In this document: piece after piece, positions 17,389 through 27,654 of the stretch
Layout: each line of letters begins with the position of its first letter
How positions within the stretch are numbered: the first letter of the stretch is position 1
NCBI RefSeq assembly: GCF_031585635.1
Contig: NZ_CP134196.1
Span: forward strand, 1,736,001-1,800,000
From: Paraburkholderia sp. FT54
GTDB lineage: Bacteria; Pseudomonadota; Gammaproteobacteria; Burkholderiales; Burkholderiaceae
Length of the DNA: 64,000 nucleotides
Direction of reading: 5' to 3'
Program-made: the position numbers and the translations under genes
Notes under the pieces: generated by a model
Told to the model about the DNA's origin: nothing
What the model saw: the letters and a program-made list of their open reading frames with translations, nothing else
Databases searched by the model: none

Positions 17389-17440
17389 ATTCGCGCCACG
17401 CTCTGCTCAATCCCAATCTCATCTTTAACGGAGTCACGCC

Positions 17441-17626
17441 ATGCCCACATTTCATATCGAACTCTTCGAAGGCCGCTCGGTGGAACAGAAACGCCAATTC
17501 GTCGAAGCCATCACCAAGGCGACCTGCGAATCGCTTGGCGTCGAAGCGAACTCGGTGGATATCATTCTCACCGACGTGAAACGCGAAAACTGGGCGACCG
17601 CTGGGCGTTTGTGGTCCGACGCCTGA
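17441..17626 (+). CDS. 4-oxalocrotonate tautomerase family protein
   Basis: 61 residues, the normal length for a short tautomerase-superfamily subunit. After removal of Met the catalytic Pro1 would be exposed (MPTFHIELFEG), and the SVEQKRQFVEAIT helix and the VDIILTDVKRENWATAG end agree with the family. Such enzymes form hexamers in the cytoplasm and interconvert enol and keto acids. It follows the class II aldolase gene; a joint role on a keto-acid substrate is plausible but not shown. Confidence 0.9.
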   Translation: MPTFHIELFEGRSVEQKRQFVEAITKATCESLGVEANSVDIILTDVKRENWATAGRLWSDA

Positions 17627-17993
17627 GCGCGAAGCGCGCGGCGTGCGGTGTGCCTGACGATGTTTGCCGCCCGCTCGCCGCGGATGGACGGATCGCGCGC
17701 GTTGTAGGTAATCGCGGCCGAACTGAACACGACGGGATTGGTACGCGAGGCGTCGGAACGCATGCGCGCGGCCACCATCACGTTGCTGTAAACGGCTCCT
17801 CACGCGAAATTCGCCGATTTGCCGATGGTGACTCTGGCTGAACGCGCTGGCCGCGGCCCACGTATGCAATGCTGGAAGGCCGGGCGCCGAAGATGCTGCG
17901 CGCGTTGCGCGCGCAGCTCGTGATGCTCAGCGATGCGTATTTAAAGCGCATCGCCGTGGCGACGTAGCAACACATCGCCACGAGGTTACGCCA
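17627..17993. other. Gene-free stretch with possible gene remnant
   Basis: 367 bases between the tautomerase and porin stops. No start, length and codon pattern support a gene. The minus strand from about 17781 down to 17630 reads as a coherent protein-like piece (VMVAARMRSDASRTNPVVF and onward) with no upstream start, so a decayed gene is possible. I could not identify its family. Confidence 0.35.
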
Positions 17994-19193
17994 TCAGAAC
18001 TTGTGGATGATGCCCACACCCGCTGCAAACTGGCTGCGTGACGAAGACGGCGTGCCGTTCTGGCCGTCGCCGACACTGGCCGTCGCGTTGATGATGCTCA
18101 CACCGTTCGTACCCAGGGTCTGGCCGCCTGCACGTTGGTACGCCTCGAGCGCATACAGCCCGGTGCGCTTGGAGAGGCTGTAGTACTGCGAGAGGTTGAA
18201 CTGCTGGTAGCTGGCCGAACTCGTGATGCCGTTCGCTTTGGTTGCACGCGTATAGCTGTAGCCCGCAGCCAGGTCCAGTGCCGTCAAGGGCTTGAAGTGC
18301 AGCACGGCGCCGCCGGTGTTGAAGATCGCCGTGGTGTGGAACGGCGAGTTGATACCCGGAATGTACTGCACATTCGAGTACGCGAACGACACGTCCCACT
18401 GCGGGCTGAACGCATAGCCGCCCGTCACCGCCACGCGCTGCTGTGCCTGCGCCCGCTGATAGCCGTTGTTGATGGCCGACACGCCAGCCTGAGCGCCTGC
18501 GTTCGACGTCGTGGAGTCAGGGCCCCATGCGCCGCCGCCAGGCGTCGAGTTGTTGATGCGCTGGAAGCCCGCCGCAATACCGAACGGACCGTTCAGGTAC
18601 TGCAAGGCCGCGCTCCACGTCGAACCGGCGTTGAAGCTGCCCGGCACGCCGCCCAGCGAATACGAACCGCTAGCCGTCACGCCATACAGGCTCGGCGACG
18701 TGTACACCAGCGAGTTGTTGGCGCGGTACAGCGTATCCAGAGAGTCGATATCGCCCGGGTGCGCACCGTACGCGCCCGTCAGCCACGTGGTCGGGCTGTA
18801 CGGGGAGAGCAGCGTGTAGTACGACGTATATTGGCGGCCCGCCGTGAGCGTACCGTAGGTGGCATTCGCCACGCCGACATAAGCCTGGCGGTTAAACCCA
18901 AGGCCGGAGACTGACTGCGCGCCGTTTGCGCTGTTAAAGCCCTCTTCCAACTGGAAGATCGCCTTCGTGCCGCCGCCCAGATCCTCGGCGCCCTTCAGGC
19001 CGAAACGGCTGCCGGCCCAGATGCCGTTGACCATTTTCACCACCGAGCGACCGCCGCTGGTCGAACCGAGCGACGTCTGGCTGCTCTGATAGCCGATCCC
19101 CGTATCGACGATCCCGTACAACGTCACGCTGCTCTGTGCGTGCGCGCCGAGCGCGACCAACCCAAGGGCTGAGGTTGCTAGTGCCTTTTTCAT
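17994..19193 (-). CDS. Gram-negative porin, OmpC-like family of Burkholderiales
   Basis: 399 residues. A signal peptide (cleavage after LGAHA, about residue 19) leads into SSVTLYGIVDTGIGY, the standard first strand of Burkholderiales trimeric porins. The protein ends GVGIIHKF, with the C-terminal Phe needed for assembly by BAM. Sixteen amphipathic strands and the GSRFGLKGAEDLGGG turn are as expected. It lies 73 bases downstream of dctM in the same direction, so it may be read with the TRAP genes and serve as the outer-membrane entry for the same substrate; that is inference from spacing. Confidence 0.92.
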   Translation of the reverse strand: MKKALATSALGLVALGAHAQSSVTLYGIVDTGIGYQSSQTSLGSTSGGRSVVKMVNGIWAGSRFGLKGAEDLGGGTKAIFQLEEGFNSANGAQSVSGLGFNRQAYVGVANATYGTLTAGRQYTSYYTLLSPYSPTTWLTGAYGAHPGDIDSLDTLYRANNSLVYTSPSLYGVTASGSYSLGGVPGSFNAGSTWSAALQYLNGPFGIAAGFQRINNSTPGGGAWGPDSTTSNAGAQAGVSAINNGYQRAQAQQRVAVTGGYAFSPQWDVSFAYSNVQYIPGINSPFHTTAIFNTGGAVLHFKPLTALDLAAGYSYTRATKANGITSSASYQQFNLSQYYSLSKRTGLYALEAYQRAGGQTLGTNGVSIINATASVGDGQNGTPSSSRSQFAAGVGIIHKF

Positions 19194-19266
19194 TTCTGCT
19201 CCTCTTTAAAAGATTATTCTTTGATGGCGGCACTGTTCGAGTTCCGCTGAGTGTGAATTAAGGACT

Positions 19267-20619
19267 TCAAAATACCGGATGACCATTGATCAGGCTAGGC
19301 AACCATGTCGAGAACATCGGCACGTAAGTCACGATGTTGATCGCGCTGAAGATAGCCAGGTAATAAGGCCACGCCACCTTGGTAGTTTCACCAATCGACA
19401 CATTGCCAATCGCGCACCCGATAAACTGCACCGAGCCGATCGGCGGGTGCACCAGACCCAATGCGCAATTCAGCAGGATCATGATCCCGAACTGCACGGG
19501 ACCCACGCCGGCGTGCATCGCCATCGGCAGGAACAGCGGCGTGGTGATCAGGATGTGCGCCGCCATGTCGACGAACGTACCGAGGAAAATCTGGATCAGA
19601 TTGATGTACAGCAGCATCAGCCACGGCAGGCTGGTCGCGCCATCGAGCATGTGTTCGATCGCATCCGGAATCTCCAGATAAGCCATCTGGTAACGCAGCA
19701 TGTTCGACACGCCGATCAGCAGCAGCACCACGCCGGTGGTTTTGGCCGCTTTGGACAGCGCGTGGAACAGCTTCTTCATCGTCATCGAGCGGTACACGAC
19801 GATCGTCAGCACCAGCGAATAAAACACCGCAATAGCGGCGGCTTCTGTCGCGGTAGCAATGCCTTTTGCCACGCAAACCAGAATGATCGCGATCACCATC
19901 AAGCCGGGCAATGCGCCGAGGAACGTGCGGGCCACGGCGTACCAGCCGGGGAATTTCTGCAATTCCGTCGAACCGTCGGCACGACGCGGATAACCGTATT
20001 TGACTGCTTGCCAGTATGCGGCGACCAGCACGAAACCCATCACCCACAACACTGGCAGCAGACCGGAAAACAACAGATCGCCGATCGAGACACCGCTCAT
20101 CGGGTGGCCATTCAAGGTGCCGGTGATGCCCTGCGCCGCGAATGCATAGATGATCATGTTGGTCGACGTCGGCATGAGCGCGCCTGCCAGCGACGAGTGA
20201 GTCGTCACATTGACCGCGTACGCCGCGCTGTAACCCTCACGCTTCATCAGCGGAATAACCACGCCGCCCATGGCCGACGTATCCGCCGATGGCGAACCGG
20301 AGACCCCGCCGAACAACGTGCAGGCCACCACGTTCGCCATGCCGAGGCCGCCGCGGAAATGCCCGACCGTGGCTTGCGCGAAACGCAGGATGCGGTCCGC
20401 GATGCCACCGTGCAGCATCAGTTCGCCCGACAGGATGAAGAACGGCACCGCGAGGAACGAAAAGCCGTTGATGCCCGAAATCATCGACTGCATGGCGGTG
20501 GCCGCCGGCAAGCCTTCATACAGGTAAGTCAGGACACATGAGAGCCCGAGCCCGAAGGAAACAGGAACGCCGAGAATGAGAAAAACGAGGAAACTAACGG
20601 AGAGAATGGCAAGTTCCAT
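19267..20619 (-). CDS. dctM: TRAP transporter large permease subunit DctM
   Basis: 450 residues from the ATG at 20619; an upstream ATG at 20646 would overlap dctQ and is less likely. About twelve membrane segments and the DctM-family blocks GLGMANVVACTLFGGVSGS and INLIQIFLGTFVDMAAHIL are present. This subunit carries sodium-coupled solute movement across the inner membrane. It is the third gene of dctP-dctQ-dctM, with 7 bases to the dctQ stop. The surrounding catabolic genes suggest a uronate or aldarate substrate. Confidence 0.93.
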   Translation of the reverse strand: MELAILSVSFLVFLILGVPVSFGLGLSCVLTYLYEGLPAATAMQSMISGINGFSFLAVPFFILSGELMLHGGIADRILRFAQATVGHFRGGLGMANVVACTLFGGVSGSPSADTSAMGGVVIPLMKREGYSAAYAVNVTTHSSLAGALMPTSTNMIIYAFAAQGITGTLNGHPMSGVSIGDLLFSGLLPVLWVMGFVLVAAYWQAVKYGYPRRADGSTELQKFPGWYAVARTFLGALPGLMVIAIILVCVAKGIATATEAAAIAVFYSLVLTIVVYRSMTMKKLFHALSKAAKTTGVVLLLIGVSNMLRYQMAYLEIPDAIEHMLDGATSLPWLMLLYINLIQIFLGTFVDMAAHILITTPLFLPMAMHAGVGPVQFGIMILLNCALGLVHPPIGSVQFIGCAIGNVSIGETTKVAWPYYLAIFSAINIVTYVPMFSTWLPSLINGHPVF

Positions 20620-20626
20620 GATTGCT

Positions 20627-21115
20627 CTATTTTTGTTTCTGTGCAAAAAGCGTCAGCAGATTCTCAAACGAGAACATTGCTATGCAGACGCTGGCAATAA
20701 CCGGGATGCAGTAACGCAAGGATTCAGGCAAGCCGATAATTGGAATCCGGTCTTCGGCGGTGGCCTCCACCATCTGCAAACACCCGAAGAAAATCGCCAC
20801 GGCCAGCACGATCAGGCAAATATGCTGAAAGACCGTTGCCACGAGCTGCCCTTTCGGCGGCAATTTCTTGACAAGCGAATCGAGCCCGATATGACCGCCT
20901 TCGCGCACCTTGAGCGCGGCGCCGAACATGGCGATCACGATCACCAGCAGGAGCGCGATGGGCTCGACGAAATCCGGTGCATCGCTGAAGACGTAGCGCA
21001 TCACGACGCTGTAGATCACCAGCAGGCTCAGCACGGCAAGACTCACCGATGCCACGATGACCAGCCCGCGGAACAGAAAATCATTTGGGCGCTTCATGAA
21101 TCTCATTGAACCCAT
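20627..21115 (-). CDS. dctQ: TRAP transporter small permease subunit DctQ
   Basis: 162 residues with four membrane segments (about 17-37, 50-70, 92-115 and 137-157), as in all DctQ proteins. The MRYVFSDAPDFVEPIALLL block after the second helix is typical. DctQ is needed for the DctM permease to work with the periplasmic binding protein. It sits between dctP (135 bases upstream) and dctM. Confidence 0.9.
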   Translation of the reverse strand: MGSMRFMKRPNDFLFRGLVIVASVSLAVLSLLVIYSVVMRYVFSDAPDFVEPIALLLVIVIAMFGAALKVREGGHIGLDSLVKKLPPKGQLVATVFQHICLIVLAVAIFFGCLQMVEATAEDRIPIIGLPESLRYCIPVIASVCIAMFSFENLLTLFAQKQK

Positions 21116-21250
21116 CCTTGCATACGACCGACCTGTCTTTAATATTCAGCAATCCTGCTCGACTCTTCCAGTTCGGAAAGCGCGCAGCGGCAGAGCCCGC
21201 GAATCTTCTCGCGCGCCTTCGCCGCTGCTTCGCCTCCGTTCAGGCGAACC

Positions 21251-22414
<1,164 letters not shown>

Positions 22415-22569
22415 TCAGCACTCCTGCCAGACAACTCGACTCTTTTACTTTTGCTTCAACTGCATCGGCTTGCGCCGCGTGTGCGAGGTGTCGCGCACGT
22501 CGACACCGCCTCGTTCATACCGAACGAAAAACTCGAAATCCACGGAAAGGAATTTGTTTGGGCTTATAC

Positions 22570-22588
22570 GTTGTACGACGACATATGA
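22570..22588 (+). promoter_or_regulatory. Candidate GntR operator, dctPQM upstream copy 1
   Basis: GTTGTACGACGACATATGA. Matches the shared 19-base motif with partial dyad TTRTACG-N4-CGTATAA found at seven other sites in this region. Confidence 0.6.
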
Positions 22589-22782
22589 AGTCTATAAAAC
22601 ACAGTTTGAGTTGTACAGACGGTATTTACCCGCACCGCGAAGCCGCCCAGCACCTCTGACCGCGACATCGCATGCGAAGCTGCGCGTGGCTTGGGCGCGC
22701 GGTCAGGGAGACTGGCCGGCGTGCTGGACGAGTGGTTTTTCGGAGAAGAAAAATGGCGGAACTGTCAGTTTCACGCCACGGT

Positions 22783-22801
22783 GTTGTACGATGAGTGATG
22801 A
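22783..22801 (+). promoter_or_regulatory. Candidate GntR operator, dctPQM upstream copy 2
   Basis: GTTGTACGATGAGTGATGA. The left half is perfect and the right half is degenerate; weaker than the other copies. Confidence 0.45.
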
Positions 22802-22814
22802 ATATCAAGCGGAC

Positions 22815-22854
22815 AAAAGAAAGGGCGCCGGACATGGCAACATGCCCGGCGCCC
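22815..22854 (-). terminator. Terminator of the garD-udh-lactonase operon
   Basis: Perfect 9-bp stem GGGCGCCGG (22823-22831) / CCGGCGCCC (22846-22854). Read on the minus strand the hairpin is followed by TTTCTTTT, just after the lactonase stop. Confidence 0.75.
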
Positions 22855-22872
22855 TTCTCACGCAAACTCCGC

Positions 22873-23802
22873 TTACAACTCGCCCGCGAACTCCGGCTCG
22901 GGCAGCCCGCTTACGCCCGGGCGCACGGCGAACAGATGCCCGTCGTGCTCGCTCGCGTTCGCCGCCGGCCGAATCGACGTCACGAACAGCGTATCCAGAT
23001 GGCGTCCACCGAACGCGCACATGGCCGGCTTGATAGCCGGCACGGCGATTTGCCGGTCCAGCCTGCCTTCGGGCGTGAAGCGCAATAACAGGCCCGCGTC
23101 GTTCGCGCAAATCCAGTAGCAGCCGTCGGCGTCCACCGCGGCGCCGTCCGGACGGCCCGCATAGTGATTCAGGTCGGCGAACACGCGACGGTTGCGTGGC
23201 TCGCCAGTCTCGACGTCGTAATCGAATGCCCAGATCTGCCTGCGCAACGGATGCGAGTCCGACAGATACATGGTCGTGCCGTCCGGCGACCACGCGAGGC
23301 CGTTCTGCGTGATGAGCGCCTCGACGACCGGCGCGGACAGCACGCCGCGCTCGTCAAAACGATAGAGCGCCCCGGCCGGCTTAGCCGCAGCCATGTCCTG
23401 CACCATCGTGCCGGACCAGAAGCGGCCTTGCCGGTCGCAACGGCCGTCGTTGAAACGCATGTCGTCGCATGCGAAATCCGGCGCGGCGAGCTTGCGGCCT
23501 GTCACCTGCACGGCTTCGCCGGCCGCCGTGGCTTCAGTCAGCGTGACCGCAAAGAGCCCGGTCTCGCAGCCGGCCAGCACCGTGCCGCGACGATCGAACG
23601 CGATACATGCAACCTTCTCCGGCAACAGCCACTCGGAGCGCTCGCCCGAATCGATGCGCAAGCGCACGATCTTCTGCGCCGGAATGTCCACCCAGTAAAG
23701 CGCCTGTTCCGCTGCACGCCAGACGGGACTTTCGCCGACCGAGGCCGGCGCCTGGCCCGCTGCCTCGACCCGTTCCACTCGCGGGTTCGTTGCGGCGCTC
23801 AC
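22873..23802 (-). CDS. SMP-30/gluconolactonase-family lactonase, likely galactarolactonase
   Basis: 309 residues from the GTG at 23802, which overlaps the udh stop as GTGA and follows GGAG; upstream codons in this frame are not coding. The six-bladed propeller metal ligands of the SMP-30 family are visible: Glu24 in VGESPVW, Asn in ITQNGLAWSPDG and Asp in AGRPDGAAVDADG. These enzymes open sugar lactones with a divalent metal in the cytoplasm. Translational coupling to uronate dehydrogenase, which makes an aldarolactone, argues for hydrolysis of galactaro- or glucarolactone. Confidence 0.88.
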   Translation of the reverse strand: MSAATNPRVERVEAAGQAPASVGESPVWRAAEQALYWVDIPAQKIVRLRIDSGERSEWLLPEKVACIAFDRRGTVLAGCETGLFAVTLTEATAAGEAVQVTGRKLAAPDFACDDMRFNDGRCDRQGRFWSGTMVQDMAAAKPAGALYRFDERGVLSAPVVEALITQNGLAWSPDGTTMYLSDSHPLRRQIWAFDYDVETGEPRNRRVFADLNHYAGRPDGAAVDADGCYWICANDAGLLLRFTPEGRLDRQIAVPAIKPAMCAFGGRHLDTLFVTSIRPAANASEHDGHLFAVRPGVSGLPEPEFAGEL

Positions 23803-24641
23803 CGTTTGGGCTCCATTGGACCGGCGAGCACGAACGCGCCGCCTTGAAAACGCTGCGTCGGATCGTCGAGTTCGGCAGTGGGCGCGGTGACCGGAAACAG
23901 ATGCTCGAATTCGACCGAACTGTCCCGCGGACGAAAGCCGAGGAACGCGGCCTTGGTGTTGTCCACCCACTTGGTCCGGTTATCCGACACACCGTAGACG
24001 ATCGCGTGACCCACGCGGTTGGTGAACAGCGAGCAGCGGACCAGTTCGATGAAGTCGCGAAAGCTCAGATAGGTCACGAGCATGCGCGGATTCTTCGGCT
24101 GCTCGAACGACGAACCGATCCGCAGGCACACCGTCTCCAGACCGAAGCGGTCGAAGTAGTAGCGCGACAACGATTCGCCGAAGCACTTCGTCACGCCGTA
24201 CAGGCTGTCGGGACGCAGCGGCGCGTCGATATCGACGACCTCCGTCACCGGATGAAAACCCACCGCATGATTCGAGCTCGCATACACGATGCGCTTCACG
24301 CCCTGCTTCTGCGCGGCCGAATAAAGGTTGTACAGGCCGCGGATGTTCGCTTCGAGCAGGTCTTCGAACGGCGCCTCGATGGAAATACCGCCGAGATGGA
24401 TCACCGCGTCGACGCCTTCGAGCAATGCATGAACCGCGGCTTCGTTCGCGAGGTCGACGCTCGAGGCTTCCTCGTGTGCCGCCACGTCGCCGAGCGGCGC
24501 AATATCCGTGACGCGCACGATATCGGCCCACGCGGCGAGCGCGCCGCGCAATTGCTTGCCGAGGTTGCCGGCCGCGCCGGTCAGCAGCAGTCGGCGGAAG
24601 GGTTTCTGTGCCGCGCTGCGGTCAAGGTTCGAATCAGTCAT
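23799..24641 (-). CDS. udh: Uronate dehydrogenase, copy 1
   Basis: 280 residues. An N-terminal NAD-binding Rossmann motif GAAGNLGK is followed by the short-chain dehydrogenase/epimerase catalytic pair YGVTK with its preceding SSNHAVG. Both, and the FRDFIELVRCSL and GVSDNRTKWVDN blocks, match bacterial uronate dehydrogenases, which oxidise D-galacturonate or D-glucuronate C1 with NAD to the aldarolactone. It is the middle gene of garD-udh-lactonase, 65 bases after garD. A second, diverged copy lies at 37314-38150. Confidence 0.92.
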   Translation of the reverse strand: MTDSNLDRSAAQKPFRRLLLTGAAGNLGKQLRGALAAWADIVRVTDIAPLGDVAAHEEASSVDLANEAAVHALLEGVDAVIHLGGISIEAPFEDLLEANIRGLYNLYSAAQKQGVKRIVYASSNHAVGFHPVTEVVDIDAPLRPDSLYGVTKCFGESLSRYYFDRFGLETVCLRIGSSFEQPKNPRMLVTYLSFRDFIELVRCSLFTNRVGHAIVYGVSDNRTKWVDNTKAAFLGFRPRDSSVEFEHLFPVTAPTAELDDPTQRFQGGAFVLAGPMEPKR

Positions 24642-24706
24642 GTTTCTATGTTGGTGTGAGTGCGATCAGAATCAGCGAGCCGCGCCGGCCGAAGCAAGCC
24701 AGCCTA

Positions 24707-26296
24707 TCAGGTCACCGGCGCCGGATTGAACAGCGTCAGCGCATTGTGGAGCTTGAGTTTTTCCGCGCAAGTCTCTTTGCGGCCGCTGGCGACCTCGAGC
24801 ATCAGACGGAACAGTTCCCAGCCCACCTCTTCGATGGTCGCCGCGCCGGTCGCGATGGTGCCGGCGTTGATGTCCATCAGATCATGCCAGCGACGCGCCA
24901 GATCCGAGCGCGTCGCGACCTTGATGACGGGCACTTCAGCGAGGCTATACGGCGTGCCGCGGCCGGTGGTGAACACGTGCAGATTGATACCCGCCGCGAC
25001 TTGCAGCGTGCCGCAGATGAAATCGCTGGCCGGCGTGGCCGCGTAAATCAGCCCTTTCTGGCGGACCTTTTCGCCGGGCGACAACACGCCGGAAATCGCC
25101 GAGTTACCCGACTTGATGATCGACCCCATCGCCTTCTCGACGATGTTCGACAGGCCGCCCTTCTTGTTGCCCGGCGTGGTGTTGGCGCTGCGGTCCGCGC
25201 CGCCGCGCTTCAGATAATCGTCGTACCACTGCATCTCGCGGATGATCGCCGCGGCGACCTCCGGGTTGGCCGCGCGCGCCGTCAGTTGATCGACGCCGTC
25301 GCGCACTTCGGTGACTTCGGAGAACATGACCGTGGCACCGGCACGCACCAGCAAGTCGGTGGCGTAGCCCACGGCGGGATTCGCAGTGAGACCGGAGAAC
25401 GCATCGCTGCCGCCGCATTGCACGCCGATCACCAGGTCAGACGCGGGACAGGTTTCGCGGCGGCGATTGTTCAAACGCTTCAGATGACCGTCGGCCATCT
25501 TCATGATCGACTCGATCATCGACTGGAAGCCGACGTGCGATTCGTCCTGCAGCACGACGACATCGCCGTTCAGATCCGCCTCGATATCGCCGATGTCCGC
25601 GACTTCGGCCACATTCGCGGCCGCGGCGATCGGAATCGTGCCGGGCGGCATCAGGCGTTCGGGTTGCAGCTTTTCGCAACCGAGGCTGACCATCATCACC
25701 TCGCCGCCGAAATTCGGATTCAGACTGATATTGCGCACGGTGCGGATCGGCACCATCGCATCGGGCGCGTCGATCGCGACGCCGCAACCGTAGGTGTGCC
25801 CGAGACTCACCACGTCGTCGACATTCGGATAGTTCGGCAGTAGCTCGGCCTTGATGCGGGCGACCGCGTGCTGGACCACGTCGGCCACGCATTGCACCGT
25901 GGTCGTGATGGCGAGGATGTTGCGCGAGCCGACCGAGCCGTCCGCGTTGCGGTAGCCCTCGAACGTGTAGCCTTCGAGCGGCGGCATCTCCGGCGCCTTG
26001 ATCGTGGCGATCGGCAGATCCTCGAGTCCCGGCGGGCTCGGCATGCGGATCACGTGCTCGTTGATCCAGCTGCCCTTGGGTAAGGCCTTGAGCGCATAGC
26101 CGATCACCACGTTATAGCGGATGACCTCGTCGCCCTCGGCCAGATCGGCCAGCGCGACCTTGTGCCCTTGCGGCACGCGCTCGCGCAGCGCCAGCCCATC
26201 GGGAAATACCGCGCCCTCACCCAGACCGCCGTCGTTGACGACGATCGCGACATTGTCATTCGGGTGAACGCGAATGTAGAGCGGAGATTGTTCCAT
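24707..26296 (-). CDS. garD: Galactarate dehydratase GarD
   Basis: 529 residues from the ATG at 26296, chosen because AGGA precedes it; an ATG five codons upstream is in frame. Sequence agrees closely with E. coli GarD (523 residues): [20 protein letters not shown], the YGCGVAI cysteine region, [14 protein letters not shown] and [12 protein letters not shown]. The N-terminal SAF domain and C-terminal UxaA-type domain are both complete. It dehydrates meso-galactarate to 5-keto-4-deoxy-D-glucarate. The related UxaA (altronate dehydratase) is less likely because it is shorter and no altronate genes are present. First gene of the leftward operon, divergent from kdgD. Confidence 0.93.
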   Translation of the reverse strand: MEQSPLYIRVHPNDNVAIVVNDGGLGEGAVFPDGLALRERVPQGHKVALADLAEGDEVIRYNVVIGYALKALPKGSWINEHVIRMPSPPGLEDLPIATIKAPEMPPLEGYTFEGYRNADGSVGSRNILAITTTVQCVADVVQHAVARIKAELLPNYPNVDDVVSLGHTYGCGVAIDAPDAMVPIRTVRNISLNPNFGGEVMMVSLGCEKLQPERLMPPGTIPIAAAANVAEVADIGDIEADLNGDVVVLQDESHVGFQSMIESIMKMADGHLKRLNNRRRETCPASDLVIGVQCGGSDAFSGLTANPAVGYATDLLVRAGATVMFSEVTEVRDGVDQLTARAANPEVAAAIIREMQWYDDYLKRGGADRSANTTPGNKKGGLSNIVEKAMGSIIKSGNSAISGVLSPGEKVRQKGLIYAATPASDFICGTLQVAAGINLHVFTTGRGTPYSLAEVPVIKVATRSDLARRWHDLMDINAGTIATGAATIEEVGWELFRLMLEVASGRKETCAEKLKLHNALTLFNPAPVT

Positions 26297-26339
26297 TGCA
26301 TCGATCCTCATGGCGCTGTACGCCTGCTGCGCCAGCTAT

Positions 26340-26358
26340 TCATACGTCATCCTACAAC
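26340..26358 (-). promoter_or_regulatory. Candidate GntR operator, garD side
   Basis: Minus strand reads GTTGTAGGATGACGTATGA, 44 bases from the garD start; well placed to block or overlap its promoter. Confidence 0.65.
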
Positions 26359-26440
26359 ATGAAAGATTGCACAGACGTTCCGTATTTACCCTATGACAAG
26401 CATTATGCCGTCAAATGCCCGTTGAGTTAGTCGATTTGTT

Positions 26441-26459
26441 GTTGTACGATGACGTATAA
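26441..26459 (+). promoter_or_regulatory. Candidate GntR operator, kdgD side
   Basis: GTTGTACGATGACGTATAA, the best copy of the motif, with arms TTGTACG and CGTATAA around a four-base centre. It lies 73 bases before the kdgD start. Confidence 0.7.
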
Positions 26460-26532
26460 GAAATCTCCATTTCTACTGATCAAAGCATTCGCGACCCAAC
26501 CCGCGAACCATTCCGAGCTCTGGATACTTATC

Positions 26533-27450
26533 ATGACGACACCGCAGGAACTGAAGCAGATCGTTTCCGAAGGCCTCCTGTCCTTCCCGGTTACCGACTT
26601 CGACGAACAAGGCGATTTCCGCGCTGACACCTATGCCGAGCGCCTCGAATGGCTCGCTCCTTACGGTGCTTCGGCGCTGTTCGTCGCAGGCGGCACGGGC
26701 GAATTCTTCTCGCTCACGCACAACGACTATTCGAACGTGGTGAAAACGGCCACCGAAGTCTGCAAAGGCAAGGTGCCGATTCTCGCGGGCGCGGGCGGCC
26801 CGACGCGCGTCGCGATCGCCTACGCACAGGAAGCCGAGCGCCACGGCGCGAACGGCATTCTGCTGATGCCGCACTACCTGACGGAAGCCTGCCAGGAAGG
26901 TATCGCCGCGCACGCGGAAGAAGTCTGCAAGTCCGTGCCGAACATGGGCGTGATCATCTACAACCGCGCCAACTCCAAGCTTAACGCCGATATGCTCGAA
27001 GGGCTGGCCGAGCGCTGCCCGAACCTGATCGGCTTCAAGGACGGCGTAGGCGAGATCGAAAACATGGTGACGATCCGCCGCCGCCTCGGCGAGCGCTTTT
27101 CCTACCTCGGCGGCCTGCCGACCGCGGAAGTCTATGCCGCGGCATACAAGGCGCTGGGCGTGCCGGTGTATTCGTCGGCGGTGTTCAACTTCATTCCGAA
27201 GACCGCGATGGACTTCTACCGCGCGATCGCCGCGGACGACCACGCGACCGTCGGCAAGCTGATCGACGAATTCTTCCTGCCGTATCTGGCGATCCGCAAC
27301 CGCCGCGCAGGCTACGCCGTCAGCATCGTCAAGGCGGGCGCGAAGCTGGTCGGCCACAGCGCCGGCCCGGTGCGCGCACCGCTGACCGATCTGACGGAAG
27401 AAGAGATGAGCAAGCTGGACGCGCTCATCAAGACGCTCGGCCCGCAGTAA
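26533..27450 (+). CDS. kdgD: 5-dehydro-4-deoxyglucarate dehydratase KdgD
   Basis: 305 residues from the ATG at 26533; the frame is open earlier but runs through the operator. It belongs to the DapA-like aldolase/dehydratase family: GGTGEFF (about 53-59) for carboxylate binding, Tyr143 in IIYNRAN and Schiff-base Lys169 in GFKDGVG. KdgD decarboxylates and dehydrates 5-keto-4-deoxyglucarate to 2-oxoglutarate semialdehyde, the step before the dehydrogenase at 30032-31615. Divergent from garD, followed by a terminator. Confidence 0.94.
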   Translation: MTTPQELKQIVSEGLLSFPVTDFDEQGDFRADTYAERLEWLAPYGASALFVAGGTGEFFSLTHNDYSNVVKTATEVCKGKVPILAGAGGPTRVAIAYAQEAERHGANGILLMPHYLTEACQEGIAAHAEEVCKSVPNMGVIIYNRANSKLNADMLEGLAERCPNLIGFKDGVGEIENMVTIRRRLGERFSYLGGLPTAEVYAAAYKALGVPVYSSAVFNFIPKTAMDFYRAIAADDHATVGKLIDEFFLPYLAIRNRRAGYAVSIVKAGAKLVGHSAGPVRAPLTDLTEEEMSKLDALIKTLGPQ

Positions 27451-27526
27451 TCCGGCTGGCGTAACCGAAGCAGTCAACACCCGGCGGCCGTGCGAACCAT
27501 GGCCGCGTCGACGGCACCGCAAAGAG

Positions 27527-27558
27527 CGCCCGGGACGGCAACGTCGCCGGGCGTTTTT
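27527..27558 (+). terminator. Rho-independent terminator after kdgD
   Basis: Stem CGCCCGG (27527-27533) / CCGGGCG (27547-27553) followed by five T; 77 bases past the kdgD stop. Confidence 0.85.
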
Positions 27559-27654
27559 GTGCCGCACGAATGTATCGAAAGGCTCGTGGCGTTTGTTGCG
27601 CCACGACGTCCGGGGCAGCCCCTCTTCCCTGCATAAAAGATTCAGGAGATGACC

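Noticed and set aside
19279..20541. A 420-codon plus-strand frame
   Set aside because: Antisense of dctM with Gln/His/Arg-rich translation.
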